The notes below the pieces were generated by a model. It saw nothing but the letters and a program-made list of their open reading frames with translations, was not told where the DNA came from and did not search any database. Positions 56,123 to 64,000 of a stretch of 64,000 nucleotides of DNA are shown piece after piece (within the stretch, counting starts at the first letter, position 1; each line of letters opens with the position of its first letter). The stretch comes from Solanum dulcamara (Eukaryota > Streptophyta > Magnoliopsida > Solanales > Solanaceae): the NCBI RefSeq assembly GCF_947179165.1, contig NC_077245.1, positions 43,083,286 to 43,147,285 of the forward strand, written 5' to 3'. The position numbers and the translations under genes are program-made.

Positions 56123-58983
56123 TATTATACCCCATAATTTTGTATCTTGAAAGACTTTTGTACCTTGAGAGGTTTTTGAGTTTCTTGAAAGGTTTTTAAG
56201 CTTCTTAAACTTTTTAAGTTACTTGAAAGGTCCTTAAGCTTCTTAGAAGTCACCATATGAGACGGATAGTCTATAACGCTACCAAAAAACTCTATGGAAG
56301 GGAGAATGTGATACCCCATAGTAAGGAAGATTGGAAATGTGGTTATAAGAATCCAAAAGAAGTTGGAGACCAAATAATGAGTCATGGGACTCGATTTATT
56401 TACGTAAGCTACCAACTTCGAAATCTTACATACTTTTGTTTCTTGAGTAGATACCAACCTTATGTATCAAGGATTACATAGGTTCGTAAAGTAAGACGCG
56501 ATTACAAACCCATGAGAGGGAAAAGAGAGTGACACATAGAAGCATGAGAGAGTGCCATGTGGAAGCAGCTGAAGCAAGGGTGGTGGACCCCACATCCCAC
56601 ATGGTAGCCCGTGATTGGAGAAAGGGATGTGTTAGCCCAATGAGGGTGTGTCACCACTTAGAGATTGACATGTGTCACCACTTAGGGGATGACATGTGTC
56701 CCATCCTCAAGTAGCATATATATATATATATAGTTTATGACTTTAAGTTAATCTTTATCCTATAAGTCATCTTATCTCCAAGAAAGTTCTAGACAAAAAG
56801 AAGAGAAGAGAAACTTAAGCTAGAAAAAGAAAGAGCTACGGTTTTAGGAGGAGAAAAAGGTAAGTTCTCTGATTCCTCTTCATAAATTAATTATATGGGG
56901 TATAAAAAGAAGGTGTGAAAGTGTTATTAATATAAATTTATTGTTTGGAGCATCCCCAAATGGACAACAAACAGCCACGAAGTTTCAGTCCCGCTAGAAG
57001 AGCTTCCGAGGCGAGTTTTGGGCAAGGTAAAACTTTCCCTTTCAAATTGAAGTTTATGATATTTTTATGGGGTATATTACATGTCTTAATTGATTTTGTA
57101 AGTGGAAAACGTGTATAAGGATGCTTGACGTTAGAAACAAACTAAATTGAAGTCGTAGTAGGTAAATCGAAGTCGAGTAGTGTGTTGTTATTGTGGTGCT
57201 GCAGGTTGGGGGTGGTTTAATTGAGTGTTGAAGGGATGGAAAATACTCAAAAAAGGGTGTGGGTTCTTCTGGTTTCAGCCACATGAACCTCCGTTTCGTA
57301 TGGTAAAAGATTTTATGAAATAAAAGCTAAGAACTCCATTTTGGTATTGTAGTTTGGAGCTAGTTATTTGGAGTTGTATTGGATAATATTGAAGTGAATT
57401 ATTTATATATATGCTGATGTATGTTGTTGTTGGTATGATTATTAATATTTTGGCTGAGTTGAAATCTCGGGGATGTTAAAGTTATAGGGGAGATGTTGCC
57501 TAATTTTTGGTAACTTCGGAGCTAGTAATAAGCTAGTTAAGGGAAATGGATAAGAAAATGATTCCTATGGATACGTGGATGTAAAGTTGGAAATTAGAAA
57601 GTGAAAAGTTATTAATCTTAGTATTACTCTCATGTTACATATGTTCAAAAGACGATGAGGCGAACATGGGTGAGAGTAATCCATAAGAGGTATGTGAAGC
57701 TACCTTCTTTCTCTTGGCGTGTTTTTGGCATAAGTATGTAAAGCTAACCGTTCCTTCTTTTGGCATGTCTTTTGGCATGTTTTGAGATAAGTATATAAAG
57801 ATAATCTTCCTTTTGGCATGGTTTTTATGAAACAAGTATATGACTTTTATATGATTCCAAGGAAGTTCCTATTCATAGAGCCGCTAGGATGGACAACTTC
57901 TGGATTTTCCCAAGGATATTTTATTATGCCTAGATACGTGTATATGATTCCAAAAGTTCTATTTGTATATAACTCATACAGATATTCAAAAGGTACTTGA
58001 TACAGCTCTTGTCTTGATTTTTGAATAATAGCTCATTTTGTTAACTCCATCGAGTCTCAAAAATTATTTAAAGTGCATTTAGTTTCACACTACTCCACTC
58101 GTGGATGCCTCAATGCTTCCTTCATTAAGTCCGGGTCAAGTTTTGTTATCATGTGTACTTCTCTACATTATTCTGTGCCCCGACGTGAGGGGGAAGGTAC
58201 ACCCTGTACATGGGTTTGATGTGTGGAGTTATGATGTGCCATGTACACATATGATATGATATGATCTAATATGACCATCTGATATAATATGATTTGTTAT
58301 GGATATATTTCCTACTCTGGAGTTATGATGTTCTGTGGCGCCAGTAATGGGGCGGCGACCACGATTTGTTCACCGAGTCCCATAATGGGGCCGAATATGG
58401 CATATATTTTTTTGCATACATTATCTATGGTTATGAAAAGCATTTTGATATTCTGGATATTTTGCTCATTTTTGCAGCTTCTATTCTAGTAATGGCTTTA
58501 CCTATTACAGTCCATGCTTTACATACTCGGTATATTGTCCGTACTGACCCTCTTTCTTTGGGGCCTGCATTACATGCCCATAGGTACATACGCTCGGTTT
58601 GCTGATCTGCTTGCTTAGGACATCCACCATGTTGGTTAGAAGTTCTTCTTTGTATGAAGCCCTATTTTGGTAATAACTTTTCTGTTCTACATTTGTATAT
58701 ACTGGTGAAGGGTACGATGGGGTACTGTCCTATCATATGACTAGGCTATCATTCTATAGAGGTCTATAGACTTGTAATGTGAGTTATGTATATATGTTTT
58801 GGGCTTTGTGTTCCGTGATGGTCTTAACGGCCCTCTTGTGCTATATCTGTTCTCATGCGGTCTCTAGCAACCCTTTTTTGATTTCTACTTTTATTTATTC
58901 TAATAAAAGCTAAGTGGGGCTAAGGGTACGTATGGGTTCCTAACTTGGGCATCAGTCATGGCCTACGGAGTTGGCTCATGACA
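56123..58983 (+). repeat. 3' LTR of element C
   Basis: 2861 bp, starting TATTATACCCCATAATTTTG (normal TG with one transition) and ending GGAGTTGGCTCATGACA, followed by the target-site copy TTTTA. Along its length it follows the 5' LTR, including the CACCACTTAGGGGATGACAT zone, the TA run (56708-56732), GGAGGAGAAAAAGGTAAGTT, and GGTACACCCTGTACATGGGT. Confidence 0.95.
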
Positions 58984-59731
58984 TTTTAAACTTCAAATTT
59001 GATGAATGGTGTTGTGCTGTTTCAATTGAATTTTTAATCATTACGAATGATCATTATAAGTATGCTTCCACGTAAATTATATGATTTTAAGTTGAATTAT
59101 GGATGCCCATGCATGAAGTTATTTTTTATGATGAATTACATGAAGTATGATTATGAAATTCAATGATTTAAAGGTATTTTATGGTTTTCAATTAAATTGA
59201 CTACGTACATGAGTTTTACTCAAAATTCAAGTATGAATTGTGATCATGAATTACAAGTATATTCAAATTATGATTTTTATGCAAGCATGATGATAGGTGA
59301 CTTAGGACCCTATGTGGTGACCTAGGAATCTCATGATAAGAATTATGCAACTATGATTTGTAATGATGAACGACCAATTCTCAAATTGCAATTATTTTAT
59401 GAAATGAGCTTCTCCATGGATTTCAAACTTAATATCATGTCTATGATATATGTTCATTAGTATTTCTATGCCATGTATGTATTATGTGGGATTTGACTTA
59501 GAAACGAGCGGACTTGAGGTGGGGGCCCTACCAAAAGCTTTAGTAGCATCCTCTTGCCATTAAACGACGTGCCACTATAGGATTTCCTTCTTGTCTTAGC
59601 TAGTGGATCCACATATAGCGTATGTACATGACCCTCCTAGCGTTCTAGAGCCTACCATCAAATTAGATTCCCTTTTTCTTCATTATATGGGTAGACAGTG
59701 AGATTCCATGTTATAGATTGCATGGTCTTAT
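58984..59731 (+). repeat. 3' LTR of element D, piece 3, cut by F
   Basis: TTTTA (58984-58988) then AAACTTCAAATTTGATGAAT and about 740 bases of AT-rich LTR-type sequence with TGAATTRTG, ATGATGATAGG and GTAGACAGTGAGATTCC phrases. It ends where F begins at 59732. The true LTR end is not present in the window. Confidence 0.7.
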
Positions 59732-62359
59732 TGTTATCCCCCGCACTTTTATACATGAGAACATTTGTTTAGTGTTTATAAAAGTTTCCATGTGATCCAT
59801 GTTATCCATGATATTCCCAAATGATCTGAAGGATAGGAGGATGTAATGTCCCATATTTTGCATAGACTAGTTCTATGTGAGTAGTTATGGTTGAAAATAG
59901 GTTTGGAAGGATTTGAAAGGAGTTGGAGGCCAAATAATGAGTCGTGGTAATCGACCTACTTGCTTAAGTTACAGGTTTGAATGTTTTACATAATTAAGCT
60001 ACTTGAGTACATGTCGAGCTTAAGTAGAAGGGATCACACAAGTTATTAAGATGAGACTAGATTACGAACCTATGAAAAAGAGTAAGTAGGTGATACACCT
60101 ACTTCAAGAAGGTGATGCACCTACTAAAGTGGACCCTACAAAGACACGTGGCAGCAACTTGTTGGAGCATGGAGGGAATGGACGTATAGGAGCTGGATAC
60201 ATGTCACCCTTGGCGTTGGACATGTGTAGGAACTAAAAACGTGTCACCCATAAGGGCTGACATATATTACTCTCAAGGTTGGTGTATATATGCCTAAACT
60301 AATGACTAAGAGCTCATTTTTAGCTCATTAGTCTTCTTCCTAACTTAGAGAAAAATAGAGAGATAGAGAGACTTAGAACTTCCGCCATGGCTAGCTAAAC
60401 TTGCAGCCCAAATTAGTGATCCAAACATAATATTTACAAAGTAATTCCACACTTAGAAGGTATACAACAACGTGGGGTGATCCTAGGAGAAGCAACATCG
60501 AGTTGATCGAAGCCATCAATTTTCAGCTACATTAAGAAGCCAAGTTGCTAAGGTAGGGTTTCTTCTTTTCAAATAGGAGTTAATGATATTGTAATAGAGA
60601 GATTACTCTGTATTAAGTGGGGTTGGAGGTAAGAAAATTACATGGTTATTATTGTATTATATTTGAAGGTAATTTGTGTATGTTGAAGGGATGGAAATAT
60701 AGTTATAGATGAGTATAAGTGTTGTTGTTCGTAGCCACATTATGCTCTTTTATGTGTGATTGTTATTTTACGAAGTAAAGATCAAAAATCGTATTCTGAT
60801 GTCATGGTTTTGGGTGGGTTATTTAGCATTTGCATTGAATGATATTGAAGTAGTTTTATTGCATGTGGATAGTGGTTGTTATTGTTGGTGTTTCTTTACT
60901 AGTCGGAGGTTAATTAGAAGTTTAGATGAGGCGAGTTATATAGGGGAAATGCTGCCCAATTTCCGGTAAGTTCTTAACTAATCAATATACTAATCGAAAA
61001 GTGTGAATGAAGAAATGCTTCCTATAAGTTATTGGTTTTAGATTTATAAGCTGGAAAGTCGAAGTTTATTCATAATAGTGTTACTTTGATATTAAATAGG
61101 CTAAAGAGGTAACGAGGCAAGCATGGATACGGTGGATCTGTAACAGGTATGTAAAGTTATCCCTCCTTTCTTTTGGAATGTCTTAGATATAAGTAATGAG
61201 TGATATTTATATGAAATTTGGGGTAATTCCATTTATAAGCTTTGAGTGTGCTTCATGATTCTTATTCACTTCTTGATATTACAATTCTCAAGTTGTTGAG
61301 CCTTCCCCTCAAGTTTTCTATACGATATATACCTATTTCTATTCTTAGGGACTCTATGATAATTAATGTTCGGACTTTTATAAGATGTTTGATACTATAG
61401 TGACATATGACTATGATTCTTAAGGCTCTTTGACATACTTTATGATGATATTTGAGGCATGTCTGATATGTTTTCGTATTTTACATGCATGTATATGTAT
61501 TATATTATATATGGATTGGGTCGTATGTTCCTTGGCACTAATATTTATATTATATATAGATCAGCCCATATATTCCTCGGCACTAACATGTTATATTTAT
61601 GGATCGGGCCGGACATTCCTCGGTGTTATTATATTATGTATGGATCGCGCTGTACATTCCACAGCACTAACAGTTATACTATAATATATGCCTGCCATAT
61701 GCCGTAAAGTCAAATTTAGTTATATAGAGTTATGCAAACATTATCACATGTTGGCCATAGATGCATTTAATTATTAAGTCTGTTTTCATGATTCATCTAT
61801 AATGTTCTTATGCTTTATATACTCAATACGTATTCCATGCTGAACCCCTCCCTTCGGGGGGCTACATTTTATGCCCGCAGGTACAGACACGCATTTCAGG
61901 GATCCACCAGCTTAGAATTTCCACTCGGCTATTTTGGAGTGCTCCATTGTACAGGAGGCTAGATTTGTGGTATTGATTTTTTTTGTATATATTCATTTAT
62001 TCAGGGGTACGGTAGGGGCCCTATCCCGCTATATGATATCGTTGACACTCTTAGAGGTCTGTAGACATATCTATATGGGTTGTGTGTCAATTTTGTTTAG
62101 CTGCGTCTATATGATGTATTGTGAATATCAATATAAAATAGCGGCTTTGTCGGCTTGCGTTTTCTTTCATGATATGATTAGTGGAGACTCCTCAGGACAC
62201 GAATGATAGGGATATATTTATATGAAGACGTTATGACCCATTGGAGTTCTTATGTAAGTTATCATATTATTTATAGTTCAGCTTGACTACATCTAATAGG
62301 TATGTATACTGGTGTCCAGGTCGGACCCCAGTTATGGCCTATAGGGTTGGGTCCTGACA
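59732..62359 (+). repeat. 5' LTR of element F
   Basis: 2628 bp, TGTTATCCCCCGCACTTTTA to GGGTTGGGTCCTGACA. Shares blocks with the H LTR (9538). Promoter-like zone at 60140-60290 with GACACGTGGCAGC. Tandem units at 61505-61680. A GATTGATTTTT...CAGGGGTACGGTAGGGGCC block near 62000, and AGAGGTCTGTAGACA, as in B and C. Confidence 0.94.
61505..61680. repeat. Four-copy tandem repeat in the F LTR
   Basis: Four degenerate units of about 45-55 bp, each containing ATGGATCGGGCCGTACATTC or a variant, then CTCGGCACTAACA and a TATATTAT-type spacer. Two related units occur in the E LTR on the other strand. Confidence 0.8.
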
Positions 62360-62363
62360 AAAG

Positions 62364-62375
62364 TGGTATCAGAGC
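62364..62375 (+). other. Primer-binding site of element F (initiator Met tRNA type)
   Basis: TGGTATCAGAGC, an exact match to the common plant retrotransposon PBS, four bases after the LTR end. Confidence 0.93.
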
Positions 62376-62563
62376 AGTTCATCCTCAGAGTGTCTATAGA
62401 CTGTGTCTAGTAGAATCTTGCTTATCGGTGTGTTGTGCACCACATCTATAAAGAGGAGGCTGCAGGATATTTAAGATGTTATCTTTCCTTTTTATTTTAA
62501 ATCGTGCGATAGAGCTGTATTATCAGGACAATTCCTTCCTAACATATTATTATGTATACAACG

Positions 62564-63900
62564 ATGCCTCCAAGGAAAGTGATAACTGCCCAGAAGGGCA
62601 AGTCAGTAGCAGGAGAAACTAGCCAGACCTCGAGAGTTACTAGGGCCCGTGCCAGTCTATGCCGAGGATTGTGTATCAGTCGGCCACCACCTCTAGAGGA
62701 GCTTAGAGTAGAAGCAAGTGCAGATCTTGAGGCTCCAGTACTTGAGCCTCCAGCCCTACAGAAAGGGGCAGAGGATAGGACTATCAGAGATACAGTTCAA
62801 TTGCAGACCAGATTAATGGCAAGGAAGGGTCGAAGGTATGGACTAGGTGTAGATGATGCAAATAGACATGATAGTTTGAGGGTTCATGATTTCTTGACTT
62901 TTAACCCCTAGAGTTTTATGGGTCGAGACTTGTAGATGACACATAGTAGTTTATTCGACAGATACAACATACGTTGAGAATAATTAAGGCCTCTAAGACT
63001 GAGTCTATTGAGTTGTCTTTATATAGGCTATGTGAGATAGCCATTAATTGGTATGAGTCCTGGGAATTATCGAGGGGTGAGGGTGCTCCTCCAACAGTAT
63101 GGGATGAGTTTGTGGAAGCCTTCCTTGGCCACTTTCTACCTCTAGAGATCAGATGAGCTAGAGTTGATAGATTCTTATAGTTGAGGAAGAATAGAAGGAG
63201 TATTAGAGATTATAGCCTTGAGTTTGACTCGTTGGTAAGACATGCACCCACTATTATAGCTGATATGGCTGATAAAGTGCATTGTTATGTGATGGGGTTG
63301 GATAGTTATTTGGTTGATAATTGTATGGCCATGGCTTCTTAACAAGGTATGGATATTATTCGAGTATAAGCATACGCACAAGGGGTAGAGGATTGGCACA
63401 AAGGGCATTATCCCAATAAAGATTATGAAAGAGGCCAACATAAGAGAGCTAGGTCAGCTGGTTATTCGATGGAGTTTTGAGGCGGACAGCCTCAACAGTA
63501 TAGTAGATATCCTTCTTAACCAGGTTGGACTGCACCCCACAGTTCACGGATAGGATATTCTATACCACAGGGTATCCAGAAGCCGATTAGAGCTCTAGGG
63601 TTTCAGGTTCACAGATGAATAGGGGTTCACGTCAGTCGAGGCCACCTTTGCCTCAGTGTCCTCGTTGTGGTAGGAATCATTTTGGGGAATGCCATTTTGC
63701 TGCAGGTTTTTGTTTTACTTGCGGCCATCAAGACTATATCGTGAGAAAGTGTCCACTCCGGGGCAACCCAAGTGGTACAGCTCAGCCTACTAGATCAGTT
63801 GCTGGTTCTTCTTCTTTGGTGGCTATGCGCCCTATGGGGCAGGGTATTCATACATCAGCAGGCCATAATAGAGGCCATGGTGGAACTTCCAGTTCTAGCA
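62564..63900 (+). pseudogene. Gag relic of element F
   Basis: The family start MPPRKVITAQKGKSVAGETS fits ATG 62564 better than the upstream ATG at 62552. The first frame stays open to 62911 (RVTRARASLCRGLCISRPPP, then DANRHDSLRVHDFLTFNP-stop). Later gag parts are spread over other frames: KASKTESIELSLYRLCEIAI and WYESWELSRGEGAPPTVWDE (62980-63110) and a zinc knuckle at 63650-63755, CPRCGRNHFGEC and CFTCGHQDYIVRKCP. In the second knuckle His comes right after CxxCG rather than at the usual place. Stops at 62909, 63154 and 63174 and frame shifts make it non-functional. Confidence 0.9.
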
Positions 63901-64000
63901 GTCCTTTGAACCGCACATATGCCTTAGCTAGTAGACAGGATCAAAAGGTGTCACCAAATATGGTTATAGGTATATTATCAATCTTCTCCCGGGATGTATA
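63901..64000 (+). pseudogene. Protease start of element F, cut by window end
   Basis: The frame reads NRTYALASRQDQKVSPNMVI and GILSIFSRDVY up to the last base. RQDQ...GILSIFS.DVY is the conserved lead-in to the gypsy protease in this lineage; the catalytic motif would lie just beyond the window. Confidence 0.8.

Larger units (their letters stand above)
39902..58983 (+). mobile_element. Element C: non-autonomous gypsy-derived element containing element B
   Basis: Flanked by an exact 5-bp duplication TTTTA (39897-39901 and 58984-58988). 5' LTR 39902-42728, PBS 42733-42744, internal 42729-44991 and 55310-56122 (3076 bases when B is removed), PPT about 56108-56122, 3' LTR 56123-58983. Without B the element is about 8.8 kb. 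Only the end of a chromodomain-type pol frame remains (KRYPYLFPIS at 55974-56003). It belongs to the same family as A, in the opposite orientation. Confidence 0.96.
59732..64000 (+). mobile_element. Element F: gypsy (chromovirus-like) element, 5' part
   Basis: 5' LTR 59732-62359, PBS 62364-62375, leader, gag from 62564, and the beginning of protease at the window end. The left target-site copy would be CTTAT (59727-59731); the right end lies outside. Confidence 0.93.

Overview
The window looks like plant nuclear heterochromatin made almost entirely of transposable elements. I see no intact host gene. The likely source is a Solanaceae nuclear genome. This is inferred from a TS-type SINE ending in CAA/TTG repeats at about 4566-4677, from chromovirus-like Ty3/gypsy elements with 2-3 kb LTRs that start TGTTAYACCCC and end near GGTCGTGACA, and from a fragment of plant mitochondrial DNA carrying the 5' end of the 18S rRNA gene. 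The species cannot be named from the sequence alone. Lineage names (Tekay/Del-like chromovirus) are inferences from motifs.

Layout, left to right. 1-3612: a decayed gypsy element (K), with an RT scrap and a long LTR. 3613-5443: AT-rich sequence with a 5'-truncated SINE and a short copia-type LTR that has a polypurine tract on its left and a primer-binding-site-like sequence on its right. 5444-20100: an old gypsy element G (5' LTR, PBS, gag, protease, RT, RNase H, integrase, part of a chromodomain, 3' LTR). Between its gag and pol lie a LINE 3' fragment, a truncated gypsy LTR (H), about 2.2 kb of mitochondrial DNA, a copia RT fragment and a probable solo LTR (I). 20101-21512: half of a K-family LTR (J) inserted in the G 3' LTR. 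21513-25500: a minus-strand 3' LTR and integrase tail (E). 25511-59731: gypsy element D, whose coding part is at 25691-30200 and whose 3' LTR is split into three pieces. 59732-64000: gypsy element F (5' LTR, PBS, gag), running off the window.

The main structural result is the nesting of D. Its 3' LTR contains element A (minus strand, 30511-39059) nine bases from its start and element C (plus strand, 39902-58983) further in. C contains element B (plus strand, 44992-55304), and F cuts the end of the D LTR. Target-site duplications support C (TTTTA) and B (GAAGC) exactly and A approximately (ATAAG/ATACG). Element A, a relative of C, shows the uninterrupted version of the sequence into which B inserted.

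A, B and C are one family of mostly non-coding, LARD-like elements: 2.7-3.1 kb LTRs around an internal region with no gag or RT. A and C have internal regions of nearly the same size (3086 and 3076 bases once B is removed). B has about 1.1 kb more, including a broken integrase/chromodomain end and an antisense 5S rRNA-like sequence. B therefore looks like a link between a coding chromovirus and the deleted A/C form. All coding remnants carry stops or lost catalytic residues, so any movement would need proteins from elsewhere.
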